Source: RGIG1681 sp017467625 (lineage in GTDB: Bacteria; Bacillota; Clostridia; Christensenellales; UBA1242). From it: a stretch of 64,000 nucleotides of DNA. Location of the stretch: NCBI GenBank assembly GCA_017467625.1, contig JAFUSN010000003.1, positions 124,001-188,000 of the forward strand, given 5' to 3'. Below the pieces are notes generated by a model. That model had not been told where the DNA came from. It was given only the letters and a program-made list of their open reading frames with translations, and made no database searches. Both the position numbers and the translations under genes were made by a program. Below, in pieces: positions 35,539 through 44,985 of this stretch (position 1 is the stretch's first letter; each line of letters begins with the position of its first letter).

Positions 35539-36804
35539 ATGGCTATCAATACTTTTTCAAATGGTCTCAGGCTTGTTTGCGTAAGTAAACCTGAAAAAAA
35601 AGTGGCATGTGTTGTTTTGCATATCGCTGGAGGAACGCAATCTGAAAAGAACTATCAGAGTGGAATTAGTGAATATCTCACTAAAATTATGCTCATGGGA
35701 ACAAAACAGCATTCCACAAAAGCAACTCTTATGAATTATGCAAAATCAAAGGGAATAATTTTAACGCCTCATAATTCAAAGGAAAGTATAACTTTCAGTG
35801 CGGTTGTTCCTCGTGAGAATATTGAAGATGCAATTGAACTTTTGTCAGAACTTGCATTTGATACAACTTTTTCTCTTGAAAATGGTGAAAAGGTTAGGGC
35901 TCAACTCATGAATCAAGTTTCACTTCTTGCTGATAATCCACAATATGCAATGGATAGGCTCATAAACACATCGCTCTATTTTAGAACTGGTCTTGCAAAT
36001 CCAAAATCCGGAACAAATATAACTGTTTCAAGGTTTAGGTCACTTGATGCAAAAGATTATCTTGAAAAAGTTTTCACGCCAAGAAACACAATTATTTCAG
36101 TTGTTGGTGATGTTGTTCAAGACAATATTTATGAACTTGTTAAAAAATATTTCTTTGACAGAATGAAACAATCTGAAACTGAATACAAAAAGCTTAAATA
36201 TGTTTCAGAAGTTGATAATTATGTTGGTGAGGCAAAGGGAAGAGTTAAAAGATTAAATCAAACAAGAATTTCTGTTGTTTTTCCAACAGTTTCATTCAAG
36301 GAAAAAGAAAAATATATTTTAGAAATAATTCAGCCAATTTTGCTTGATCACATTAAGCTCGCGCTTCAAAATCAAAAATATTTCTTTGAAACAAAAATCA
36401 AAACGAAATACTATGCAAACAATGGAAATATCAACTTTGAAATTTATGTTGATTATGACTATGCGGTTGAACATCTTTACAATTTTGTCCGTGCACTTGC
36501 AAAGGATATTAAAAATCGTGAAATTAGTTATGAAGAATTTGAAACAGAGAAAAAAGTTTATATAACAAAATTCATTGATAAATATGATGGTGTTCTTGAA
36601 AATGCACTTATGTCTGCAAAGCAGGTTGCTTTAACAAAGCAAACATTCAGTGAAGGAACTGAAAGGCTTAAGATGGAAATTTTAACAAACAAAGATGCAA
36701 ATAAACTGATTAAAAAAGTTTTGGATTTCAGCAAAATGCTTGTTGTTTATCTTGGTCACGATATCAATGTTGACTATGCAGATTTACTTAAACAAACAAA
36801 ATAG
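35539..36804 (+). CDS. M16 peptidase-like protein, non-catalytic type (YmfF-like)
   Basis: 421 aa with the M16 fold pattern: FSNGLRLVCVSKPEKKVACVV, then GGTQSEKNYQSGISEYL, and a C-terminal half with a repeat of the domain. The HxxEH zinc motif position reads EYLTK (45-49), so it should not bind zinc. M16B enzymes often pair a catalytic with such a non-catalytic subunit; the catalytic candidate is at 5884-7140. In B. subtilis ymfF, which also lacks the motif, sits in the spoIIIE-to-pgsA region, as here. The start at 35539 has GGAGTGA upstream; the frame from 35464 begins inside the terminator. Confidence 0.82.
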   Translation: MAINTFSNGLRLVCVSKPEKKVACVVLHIAGGTQSEKNYQSGISEYLTKIMLMGTKQHSTKATLMNYAKSKGIILTPHNSKESITFSAVVPRENIEDAIELLSELAFDTTFSLENGEKVRAQLMNQVSLLADNPQYAMDRLINTSLYFRTGLANPKSGTNITVSRFRSLDAKDYLEKVFTPRNTIISVVGDVVQDNIYELVKKYFFDRMKQSETEYKKLKYVSEVDNYVGEAKGRVKRLNQTRISVVFPTVSFKEKEKYILEIIQPILLDHIKLALQNQKYFFETKIKTKYYANNGNINFEIYVDYDYAVEHLYNFVRALAKDIKNREISYEEFETEKKVYITKFIDKYDGVLENALMSAKQVALTKQTFSEGTERLKMEILTNKDANKLIKKVLDFSKMLVVYLGHDINVDYADLLKQTK

Positions 36805-36813
36805 GAGATTTAA

Positions 36814-39693
36814 GTGGAAAATAAAACAATGAATATGAACAGAAAGAGAGCTGTTGGACTCACCGTTATGGTCCTCTCTTTGCTTGTGTTCATTTTTGCT
36901 TGTTTGGCTGGTGTGCTTTCATTTGGAAAATGGATTGTTTCAACACTAGGAATTATTGTCTATCCATTTTCATTAATCTTTGCATTTATTGGGCTCGCAA
37001 ATTTTTTGGGCTTTTCATACAGAAAAAATGTTAAGGGAACAACTTACTTTCTTGTTGCACTTTTTTCACTTTTATTTGTGATTCACTCAATAGCAACCTA
37101 CAAAGTTTTAAATGCGGCTGCAACTTGGGAAACAATGAAAGCTTATTTAGACTCATGTTATGTTTCTTCAACACTTCTTGGTTCATTTGGTTCAATATTC
37201 ACCGGGCTTATTTCAATGCTTCTTGGTGGAATGGGAACAATTGTTGTGTTTGTAATTTTAACCACAATTTTTGTTGGACTTTTTGTTGATTATGAATTAT
37301 ACGGAAAGTTTGAAGAACCAAGGGTTAAAAAGCTTAAATCAAGAAAACTTCGTGAGCAAGTTCAATCAAGTGATAGCAATCTTTCTGAAAATGGAACTCC
37401 AAACTATTCATTTAATGATGAAGTTGTTGATGAGGTAACTGTTGATGCAGAACAATTTGAACAAAATCAAACTGCTCAGTCAAACAATTATTTTGATGAT
37501 AATGAAGTTGTTGCAACAATAAGTGATAATGGAAGTCAAAACTACTTTGGTGATTATGAATATAACAGTCAAACTCAAACAGTGAATCATTTTTCTGATG
37601 ATAATGTAGTTGAAAGGGAGTTTTATCCTGATGTTTATTCAAGCAGCGAACAGGAAAAAAGGGATTTTATTGGTGCAACTTTTGGTGGAATGCAACCGGA
37701 ACCGGCAGTTGAAGACGAAAATGAAAATGACTACTATGACACTCATAACACCTCAAATTATGGCGATTTAAATGAAAATGATGATGCTGCAGAAGAAGAC
37801 AATTTTGACAATAATTTTTCGTATGAAACCAATTTAAATAATTTTGAAGATTCTTCAAAAATTTCAGACATTTTGAGCTCAAGCGAAGATGATGAAGATG
37901 AGTTTGAAGAAACTAGTAATAAACTTGAAGATGGTGATGATGAGCCTGATGAAGAAGATACTAGAAATACCGGCTTTGCTGAAGGTGGTTTTATGTCAAG
38001 ATTTAATGAACAAAACGCTGCTTCATCTGAGCCAACCTATGTTCAGCCAGTTCAGCCAACCTATGTTCAACCTGAACCAACTTTTGTAAAACCAAAGCCT
38101 ATTATAAACACTCCAGCTCAAAATTCAGGTTTTGGAACAAGTGGAAAAATTGTTGTTCCTTCTGCAAATCCATCAAAGAGCGAAGGGAATATTGGAATGC
38201 GTGGAATTAGATATAATCCACCACCACTCAGTCTTTTGCGTCCACCAAAACAAGATACTGGTGACTACACTGAGGAGCAGCAGCGAAAATCAAAACAACT
38301 TGAACAAGTGCTTGAAGCATTCAATGTTCCAGCAAAAGTTGAAAATATTGTTCGCGGACCAAAAATCACAAGATATGAACTTTCAGTTCCTCTTGGTGTT
38401 TCAGTTAAAAAAATTCCAGGTTATGAAGATGATATTGCTGCGGCACTTTCTGCAAAAACAATAACAATAAGAGCTCCAATTCCTGGAAGTCCTTATGTTG
38501 GAATTGAACTTGAAAATGACACATTCACAAATGTTTATGAAAGGGAACTTTTGGAATCTGATGCATTCCAAAATGCAAAAGATCCACTTCCAGTTGCAAT
38601 TGGAAAGGATATTTCTGGTGAAATTGTGGTAAAAAGTCTTGCGAAAATGGTTCACTTGCTTATTGCTGGTTCAACTGGATCTGGTAAATCTGTGTTTATT
38701 CATAACATTGTTTTAAGTTTGATTTATAAAAATAGTCCAGATGATTTAAGACTTATTATGATTGATCCAAAGCGAGTTGAATTTAATAGGTATAATGGGC
38801 TTCCACACTTGCTTACACCTGAAGTTGTTATGGGTTCAGAAAAGGCAATTAATTCACTTAAATGGGCAGTTAAAGAAATGCAACGCCGCTATGATCTTAT
38901 GAGTAAAGCTGGTTACAACAACATTGAGCCTTACAACAAAAGTGAACTTGTTAAAGCTGGGCAATTTGAAAAATTTCCATACATTGTAATTATTGTTGAT
39001 GAACTTGCAGAAATTATGATGTATAACAAAAAAGATGCAGAGAGTTGTATTCAAAGTTTAACACAGCTTGCTCGTGCTTGTGGAATGCACTTAATTTTAG
39101 CAACTCAAAGACCATCTGTTGATATCATTTCTGGTGTCATTAAAAACAATGTTCCTTCTCGTATTGCATTTAGTTTGCAATCAGGAATTGACTCAAAAAC
39201 AATTTTAACAACAACGGGTGCTGAAAAATTGCTTGGACAAGGTGATATGATTTTTGCTCCAACCGGAACTGCAGTTTGGCCAAGGCTTCAAGCGGCTTAT
39301 GCTACTGATGAAGAAATTAAAGCTGTCATTGATTATGACATTGCAAACAATCAAGCAAACTTTGATGATGAAGTTGATTCTGCAATGGAAAATATGGCAG
39401 AGACTTCAACAGAGCAGTCTCAAGGTGGTGGAGATGTTCCAGCTCCAAAAGATACTGTTGATGGATACTTTAAAGCAGCAGTAAAAATTGTTATGCAAAA
39501 TGGAGGCGCTTCTGTTTCGTATCTGCAAAGAAGACTTTCAATTGGCTATTCCAGGGCGGCAAGAATTGTTGACCAAATGGAAGAGCGTGGCTATATTGCT
39601 CATGCAAATGGTTCAAAAACCCGTCAAATTTTAATCACACCTGAACAATTTGAAGCAGATTTTGGTGAGCCATTTAATGATATTAATTTTTAA
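36814..39693 (+). CDS. ftsK: DNA translocase FtsK/SpoIIIE
   Basis: 959 aa. Four membrane segments lie in residues about 10-165; a long acidic Asp/Glu/Asn-rich linker runs about 165-440; the motor follows with Walker A GSTGSGKS at about 619-626, Walker B IVIIVDELAE with Asp729-Glu730, and ATQRPSVD; the DNA-reading gamma domain (LQRRLSIGYSRAARIVDQM) ends it. It pumps DNA through a closing septum; with a spoIIA operon in the window the SpoIIIE role in sporulation is likely. The start is a GTG with AGGAG 6 bases upstream; an ATG at 36829 is an alternative. Confidence 0.94.
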   Translation: MENKTMNMNRKRAVGLTVMVLSLLVFIFACLAGVLSFGKWIVSTLGIIVYPFSLIFAFIGLANFLGFSYRKNVKGTTYFLVALFSLLFVIHSIATYKVLNAAATWETMKAYLDSCYVSSTLLGSFGSIFTGLISMLLGGMGTIVVFVILTTIFVGLFVDYELYGKFEEPRVKKLKSRKLREQVQSSDSNLSENGTPNYSFNDEVVDEVTVDAEQFEQNQTAQSNNYFDDNEVVATISDNGSQNYFGDYEYNSQTQTVNHFSDDNVVEREFYPDVYSSSEQEKRDFIGATFGGMQPEPAVEDENENDYYDTHNTSNYGDLNENDDAAEEDNFDNNFSYETNLNNFEDSSKISDILSSSEDDEDEFEETSNKLEDGDDEPDEEDTRNTGFAEGGFMSRFNEQNAASSEPTYVQPVQPTYVQPEPTFVKPKPIINTPAQNSGFGTSGKIVVPSANPSKSEGNIGMRGIRYNPPPLSLLRPPKQDTGDYTEEQQRKSKQLEQVLEAFNVPAKVENIVRGPKITRYELSVPLGVSVKKIPGYEDDIAAALSAKTITIRAPIPGSPYVGIELENDTFTNVYERELLESDAFQNAKDPLPVAIGKDISGEIVVKSLAKMVHLLIAGSTGSGKSVFIHNIVLSLIYKNSPDDLRLIMIDPKRVEFNRYNGLPHLLTPEVVMGSEKAINSLKWAVKEMQRRYDLMSKAGYNNIEPYNKSELVKAGQFEKFPYIVIIVDELAEIMMYNKKDAESCIQSLTQLARACGMHLILATQRPSVDIISGVIKNNVPSRIAFSLQSGIDSKTILTTTGAEKLLGQGDMIFAPTGTAVWPRLQAAYATDEEIKAVIDYDIANNQANFDDEVDSAMENMAETSTEQSQGGGDVPAPKDTVDGYFKAAVKIVMQNGGASVSYLQRRLSIGYSRAARIVDQMEERGYIAHANGSKTRQILITPEQFEADFGEPFNDINF

Positions 39694-39708
39694 TCGGAGG
39701 ATAAAACA

Positions 39709-41742
39709 TTGGGAAATGTTGGTTCAGTTGACATTGAGGAATTAAAAAGAGTTAGAGAAGAGCTCAATCGTGAGCGTGGGATTGAAACAAATCCAAATAT
39801 GTATGATAACTATAATCCTAATAGAAGCGCAGATGAGGAAAGTCAAAGTGATGATCAGCAAAATGAAAACTTTGATGCTAATGAAAGTGCTGAAAATAAT
39901 GTTTCAGCTGACGAAACAACTTTTTCTAATGATGATGAAACCTCAACTGAAAATGAATTGAATTTAGATCAGTTTGATTTGGCTGATGAAAAAGAGGACT
40001 TGTCTAACGAAGATGAAGCTGATGAAGTTTCAGAAGAGCTGGATGAAGAAGTTCAAAATGATCTTGAAGAAACCACTGAAAATTTGGATACAGATTCAGA
40101 AATTGAAAATAATGATCAAGCAGAAAGTGTAAGTGAAAATAATTCATCACTTGAAAAAACTATTGATGAAATGAAACCTGAAGAACAAACAGATGCAAAC
40201 AAAACAAAAGATTTTTCAGTTTATGATAGTTTTTCAGCATTTGAAATCAATGATGCAAAATCTGTTGGGCAAATCGAAGATGAGCCTCAAAGCAATGAAG
40301 TTACTGTTGATGAAGAAGAAAATGAAAGTGATATGAGTGATGATGATCTTTTTGAACAGATTCTTGCAAACTATGGGGCTGGTGATAGTGCCGAGCAATC
40401 ATCTGCTTTAGAAGAAAAGGAAGATGTTCCTGAAGATGAATCAATTGAGCCAGAACCTCAAACTGAAGATGTAAAACCGGCTGAAAATGAAGGAATCTTT
40501 TTAAATGATTCGCAAATTTTAAACTATGATGAAGAACCTGATATTGAAAAGTTCAATGATGAGCCAGATGAAGTGGAAACATTTGAAGAAAGTAATGAAT
40601 CAAATGAAACTGATGAGGGTGATGTTCAACCGCTAAATGAACCTGAAAATAACACTAATGAAGAGCCACTTGAAAGTCCAATTGTTGAAAATGCAGAATC
40701 AGAGTCAATTGAAACAGAGAGCGTAAATTTTGAACAACCAAGTGAACAAACAATTAATTTGGATGATGATGAAGGAAATGAAATATCAGTTAACACAATT
40801 AGTGAACCTGATCAAATTTTAAAGGTTAGAAATGAGCGTCCACACATAGTTAGTGATGCGTATGTTTCTGACGAAGAAATTGAAGAAATAACCAAAAATG
40901 CTCATAGACAAGTTGTTGACAAATCACTTCCAATTCTTCCAAATTTCAATTTCATTAAACTTGTTTCAAGTGAAAGATTTAAAAATAATGGAAATTTAAC
41001 TTATGTCATTGGAAAAAATGAAAAGGATGAAACCGCATTTTTGAATATGAATGATGTTAAAAATGTTGCAATTTTCAGTCATGATGAAGAGGTGGTATTT
41101 AGGCAAATAAGTTCAATTATGTTAAGTTTAATGCTTAAAAACACACCTGATGAATTGAATTTTGTTTTGCTTGACAAAAATAAATCAAGTGCACTTAGGG
41201 TGTTTGAAAATAGCAATTATTTGTTCTTTAATAAAATTGCAAACACAAATCGTGAAATTAATGAAGGTTTAACTGAAATTTCAAAAGAAATTGATTATCG
41301 CTATAAGCAACTTGGTTTAGTTGGTGCACGCAGCATTGAAAGTTTTAATGAAAAGGTTGCAGAGCCTTACAAACTTCCACATATTGTGGTAATTTACAAT
41401 AATTTTATTAATGATGAAACAGAGGAATATATTGAGCAAGTAAATTCAAATCTTTCAAACATTTTAAGATACGGAAGGTTGGTTGGAATTTATGTGTTTG
41501 TTGTATCAAAAGATGTTATTCAAAATAATTCAATAAACTACAATCTTCCAACAAGAATTGTTTATAGAACTGAAGATGAAAATGAATCACTTGAAAAACT
41601 CTCAATGAAGGGCGCTGAAGAACTTGCTAATGATGATGAGTTTTTGTGGCTTGCTTATGATGCAAAAAAGCCAATTCATGTTAAAACTCCGCAAATTTCT
41701 TTAAGAGAAATTGAACTTATTATAAAAAATAATGAAAACTAA
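39709..41742 (+). CDS. FtsK/SpoIIIE paralogue with degenerate motor (no Walker A or B)
   Basis: 677 aa. Residues about 25-385 are low-complexity acidic sequence rich in Asp, Glu, Asn and Ser, like the linker of the preceding gene. From about 405 the sequence follows the FtsK motor: YVIGKNEKDETAF matches VAIGKDISGEIVV, SLMLKNTPDELNFVLLDKNK matches SLIYKNSPDDLRLIMIDPKR, and GAEELANDDEFL matches GAEKLLGQGDMI. Walker A GSTGSGKS becomes FSHDEEVV (456-463), and the Walker B VDELAE becomes YNNFIND (563-569). It has no gamma domain and no membrane segment. The start is TTG with GGAGG 8 bases upstream. It probably arose by duplication and may be a regulatory partner of the motor; function unknown. Confidence 0.82.
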   Translation: MGNVGSVDIEELKRVREELNRERGIETNPNMYDNYNPNRSADEESQSDDQQNENFDANESAENNVSADETTFSNDDETSTENELNLDQFDLADEKEDLSNEDEADEVSEELDEEVQNDLEETTENLDTDSEIENNDQAESVSENNSSLEKTIDEMKPEEQTDANKTKDFSVYDSFSAFEINDAKSVGQIEDEPQSNEVTVDEEENESDMSDDDLFEQILANYGAGDSAEQSSALEEKEDVPEDESIEPEPQTEDVKPAENEGIFLNDSQILNYDEEPDIEKFNDEPDEVETFEESNESNETDEGDVQPLNEPENNTNEEPLESPIVENAESESIETESVNFEQPSEQTINLDDDEGNEISVNTISEPDQILKVRNERPHIVSDAYVSDEEIEEITKNAHRQVVDKSLPILPNFNFIKLVSSERFKNNGNLTYVIGKNEKDETAFLNMNDVKNVAIFSHDEEVVFRQISSIMLSLMLKNTPDELNFVLLDKNKSSALRVFENSNYLFFNKIANTNREINEGLTEISKEIDYRYKQLGLVGARSIESFNEKVAEPYKLPHIVVIYNNFINDETEEYIEQVNSNLSNILRYGRLVGIYVFVVSKDVIQNNSINYNLPTRIVYRTEDENESLEKLSMKGAEELANDDEFLWLAYDAKKPIHVKTPQISLREIELIIKNNEN

Positions 41743-41752
41743 AGGATAAATT

Positions 41753-43168
41753 ATGACACTAAAAAAAGAAGATGATTTTGAAGTAACTAATGTTGACACA
41801 ATAAAGGTGAATAAGCGAAGAACAAGAAATATGCTTGTTGGAATGGTTTCGCTGGGTTGTGATAAAAATAGAGTTGATGGTGAAATAATGTTAACATATC
41901 TCCGTGATGCTGGCTACAAGTTCACTTCTGATGCAAGCAAAGCAGATATTTTAATTGTTAACACGTGTGGCTTTATAAAGAGCGCCCGTGATGAGTCAAT
42001 GGAAACCATTAATGAAATGAGCGAATATAGAACGGATCCAAAAGCGAGATGTCAACGACTTGTGGTTACTGGATGCTTGCCACAAAAATGGTCAAATGAC
42101 ATAAGAAGTGAGTTTCCAGCTGTTGATATTTTTCTTGGCATCAATCAATATGCTGACATTGTGAACATTTTGCAAACATCACTTGAATCAAATAAAAAGA
42201 TTTTAAAGGTAACAAATAATTCAGGATTCATTCCTTATGTAAAGGATCGTGTTGTTACAACTCCGCCACATTATGCATATTTAAAAATTGCAGACGGATG
42301 CAACAATTTCTGCACATTTTGCACAATTCCATCAATTCGTGGAAGATACAGATCAAGAAGCATGGAAGATATTTTGGACGAGGCAAAAAATCTTGTTGAA
42401 AATGGTGCAAGGGAACTTATTTTAGTTGCTCAAGATGTTTCAAGATATGGTATTGATAAGTCTGGAAAACCAATGCTCGTTAAACTTATTCAAAAATTAT
42501 CAAAAATTGAAAAGTTAAAGTGGATTAGGCTTTTGTACTGTTATCCTGAAATGATTGGTGATGATTTGCTAAATGAAATGGTTAATAATGATAAACTTTG
42601 TAAGTATATTGATATTCCACTTCAGCATGTTTCAAATAATGTTCTTAAGCGTATGAATCGTCACACAAACAATAAAGATATTGTTACACTCATTGAAAGA
42701 ATTAAATCTCTTCCAGCCTTTGTTGCAATAAGAACAACATTCATGACAGGTTTCCCTGGTGAAACAGAAGAAAACTTTAAAGAGCTTTGTGATTTTATTG
42801 AAAAAAACAAACTCATGCATGTTGGATTTTTTGCATATTCAAAGGAAAAGGATACTCCAGCGGCAGACTTTAAGGATCAAATTCCTGAAAAAGTTAAAAA
42901 GAGCAGGGTTTTAACTTTAATGAAAATTCAAAGTAAAGTTGTTGCTGAAAACAATAAAAAATTTATTGGAAAAACATTGGAAGTTTGCTATGAGGGGATT
43001 GATTATGACAAGCAACTTTTCTTTGGAAGATGTGAATATCAAACTCCAGAAGCAGACACACTCGTATTTTTCAAATCAAAATTTCCAATTGAAATAGGAA
43101 AGTTTTATAAAGTAAAAATCACTAAAGTTCGTGGTTATGATTTACAGGGGGAAATTGTAAATGACTAA
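41753..43168 (+). CDS. rimO: Ribosomal protein S12 methylthiotransferase RimO
   Basis: 471 aa. The N-terminal UPF0004 domain has VSLGCDKNRVDGEIML, close to the RimO pattern SLGCxKNxVDxE, and NTCGFIKSARDES; the radical-SAM cluster motif CxxxCxxC is CNNFCTFC at about 183-190; a C-terminal TRAM domain ends it. It adds a methylthio group to the conserved Asp of S12. A charged extension of about 27 residues precedes the usual start. AAAGGAT lies before the ATG. It overlaps pgsA by 8 bases. Confidence 0.93.
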   Translation: MTLKKEDDFEVTNVDTIKVNKRRTRNMLVGMVSLGCDKNRVDGEIMLTYLRDAGYKFTSDASKADILIVNTCGFIKSARDESMETINEMSEYRTDPKARCQRLVVTGCLPQKWSNDIRSEFPAVDIFLGINQYADIVNILQTSLESNKKILKVTNNSGFIPYVKDRVVTTPPHYAYLKIADGCNNFCTFCTIPSIRGRYRSRSMEDILDEAKNLVENGARELILVAQDVSRYGIDKSGKPMLVKLIQKLSKIEKLKWIRLLYCYPEMIGDDLLNEMVNNDKLCKYIDIPLQHVSNNVLKRMNRHTNNKDIVTLIERIKSLPAFVAIRTTFMTGFPGETEENFKELCDFIEKNKLMHVGFFAYSKEKDTPAADFKDQIPEKVKKSRVLTLMKIQSKVVAENNKKFIGKTLEVCYEGIDYDKQLFFGRCEYQTPEADTLVFFKSKFPIEIGKFYKVKITKVRGYDLQGEIVND

Positions 43169-43790
43169 ATTTAAAGAAGTTATGAATGTTCCAAACATTT
43201 TAACAATGGCGCGAATTGCATGCACGCCTCTAATTGTTTTAATGTTTTTGCTTCCAATTGAAAAAGGAATTGGAGTTTTTGTGGCGCTTGGAATTTATAT
43301 TCTGGGGTGTTTCACAGATTTGCTTGATGGAAAAATTGCACGAAAGTATAATTTAATTACTGATTTTGGTAAATTTATGGACCAAATTGCTGATAAGTTT
43401 ATAACCACAACTGCTTTAATTTTGGTTCTTTTTGCTGGGGTAACATATGTTTGGCTTGAAGTTTTAATGCTTTTAGTAGTTGTTCTTCGTGATATATTAA
43501 TCAGTGGAATTAGAATGGTTGCGGCAAACAAACGAATTGTTATTGCAGCTGATATGTTTGGAAAAGTTAAATCATTTTTCCTTGATTTAGGCAACATGAT
43601 TTTAATGTTTTATGTTGGACTTAGGGCATGCACAAGTGGAAAATTTGTTGAAGTTGCACGAGTTTTAGGTTTGGTTATTGTTGGAATTGGTGTTATACTA
43701 GCAGTAGTGTCATGTATAAACTATTCAGTCAAAGCAATAAAGGCACTTTCAAATGTTGAACAAAAAACTGCCGAAGCAGATAAAAAATAG
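43161..43790 (+). CDS. pgsA: CDP-diacylglycerol--glycerol-3-phosphate 3-phosphatidyltransferase
   Basis: 209 aa membrane protein. The CDP-alcohol phosphatidyltransferase motif D-G-x2-A-R-x8-G-x3-D-x3-D is complete, from DGKIAR to GKFMDQIAD (near residues 57-80), and several membrane helices follow. It makes phosphatidylglycerol phosphate, the precursor of phosphatidylglycerol. It overlaps rimO and is followed 11 bases later by recA; B. subtilis has cinA between pgsA and recA, which is absent here. Confidence 0.93.
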   Translation: MTKFKEVMNVPNILTMARIACTPLIVLMFLLPIEKGIGVFVALGIYILGCFTDLLDGKIARKYNLITDFGKFMDQIADKFITTTALILVLFAGVTYVWLEVLMLLVVVLRDILISGIRMVAANKRIVIAADMFGKVKSFFLDLGNMILMFYVGLRACTSGKFVEVARVLGLVIVGIGVILAVVSCINYSVKAIKALSNVEQKTAEADKK

Positions 43791-43801
43791 GAGTAACAAA
43801 A

Positions 43802-44830
43802 ATGGTAGATAAGCAAAAAAACTTAGAGCAAGCAATTGCTCAAATTGAAAAAGAATTTGGAAAAGGCAGCATTATGCGTCTTGGTGATGTTCAAGCTGAA
43901 AAAGTTGATGTAATTCCAACTGGCTGTTTGGCGCTTGATCTCGCCCTTGGCGTTGGGGGTGTTCCAAGAGGAAGAATTGTTGAAATTTATGGACCAGAAT
44001 CATCTGGAAAAACAACAGTTTCTCTTCATATTATTGCAGAGGCTCAAAAACTTGGTGGAACGGCTGCATTTATTGATGCAGAACATGCACTTGATCCAAA
44101 TTACGCAGCACGCCTTGGTATTGATATTAAAAATCTTTATGTTTCACAACCTGATAATGGTGAACAAGGATTGGAAATTGCTGAAAGTTTGGTGCGTTCA
44201 GGTTCAGTTGATATAATTGTAATTGACTCTGTTGCAGCGCTCACACCAAAAGCTGAAATTGATGGAGAAATGGGTGATAATCATGTTGGGCTTCAAGCAA
44301 GACTTATGAGCCAGGCGCTTAGAAAACTCGCTGGAATCACAAATAAAACAAAAACTTGTGTGATTTTCATTAACCAACTTCGTGAAAAAGTTGGCGTTAT
44401 GTTTGGAAATCCTGAAACAACACCTGGTGGAAAGGCTCTTAAATTCTATTCAAGCGTTCGCTTAGATGTTAGAAAAGGTGAAGTTATTAAAGAAGGAGAC
44501 ACTGCAATTGGTGCTAAAACCAAAGTTAAAGTTGTAAAGAATAAAGTTGCTCCTCCATTTAGAACTGCTGAATTTGATATTGTGTTTGGAATGGGAATTT
44601 CAAATGAATCTTGCATCGTAGACCTTGCTGTAAACTATGACATCATTCAAAAGAGTGGTGCATGGTTCAGTTATAATGGTGAAAAAATTGCACAAGGAAG
44701 AGAAAATGTCAAAAAATATCTTCTTGAAAACCCAGCATTCACGGAAGAAATCACTGCAAAAATTCGTGAGGCAGCAATTCCAAGACCAGAAGGAACCGAA
44801 TCTGTTGAAACAACTGAAGTTGCAGAATAA
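43802..44830 (+). CDS. recA: Recombinase RecA
   Basis: 342 aa. Walker A GPESSGKTT near residue 65, IDAEHALDPNYAARLG, Walker B IIVIDSVAALTPKAEIDGE (part of the conserved block), and loop L2 region FINQLREKVGVMFGNPE are all present. It forms filaments on single-stranded DNA for strand exchange and triggers LexA self-cleavage. AGGAG precedes the ATG by 8 bases. No own promoter or LexA box is evident in the 11-base gap after pgsA, so it seems to be expressed from the upstream operon; an internal promoter in pgsA cannot be excluded. Confidence 0.97.
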   Translation: MVDKQKNLEQAIAQIEKEFGKGSIMRLGDVQAEKVDVIPTGCLALDLALGVGGVPRGRIVEIYGPESSGKTTVSLHIIAEAQKLGGTAAFIDAEHALDPNYAARLGIDIKNLYVSQPDNGEQGLEIAESLVRSGSVDIIVIDSVAALTPKAEIDGEMGDNHVGLQARLMSQALRKLAGITNKTKTCVIFINQLREKVGVMFGNPETTPGGKALKFYSSVRLDVRKGEVIKEGDTAIGAKTKVKVVKNKVAPPFRTAEFDIVFGMGISNESCIVDLAVNYDIIQKSGAWFSYNGEKIAQGRENVKKYLLENPAFTEEITAKIREAAIPRPEGTESVETTEVAE

Positions 44831-44838
44831 AGAAATTG

Positions 44839-44865
44839 AAAGACATCAAATGATGTCTTTTTTTG
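44839..44865 (+). terminator. Terminator after recA
   Basis: Ten-bp inverted repeat AAAGACATCA / TGATGTCTTT with a run of seven T. Confidence 0.85.
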
Positions 44866-44908
44866 TGTAAAAAATTTTATTTACAACTTTTGAAAAATAT
44901 CATATTGC

Positions 44909-44938
44909 TTGACTTAATTTGTTTCACTATGCTAATAT
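44909..44938 (+). promoter_or_regulatory. rny promoter
   Basis: TTGACT (44909-44914), 18-base spacer, TAATAT (44933-44938). Confidence 0.55.
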
Positions 44939-44985
44939 TTAATTGTGTCTAAATGACGCAGTTATAAAAATTGGAGGAAACAATT

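Noticed and set aside
39709..41742. Decaying pseudogene copy of ftsK
   Set aside because: The frame is intact over 677 codons, with a strong ribosome site and a well-preserved fold pattern; only the nucleotide-binding motifs are lost.
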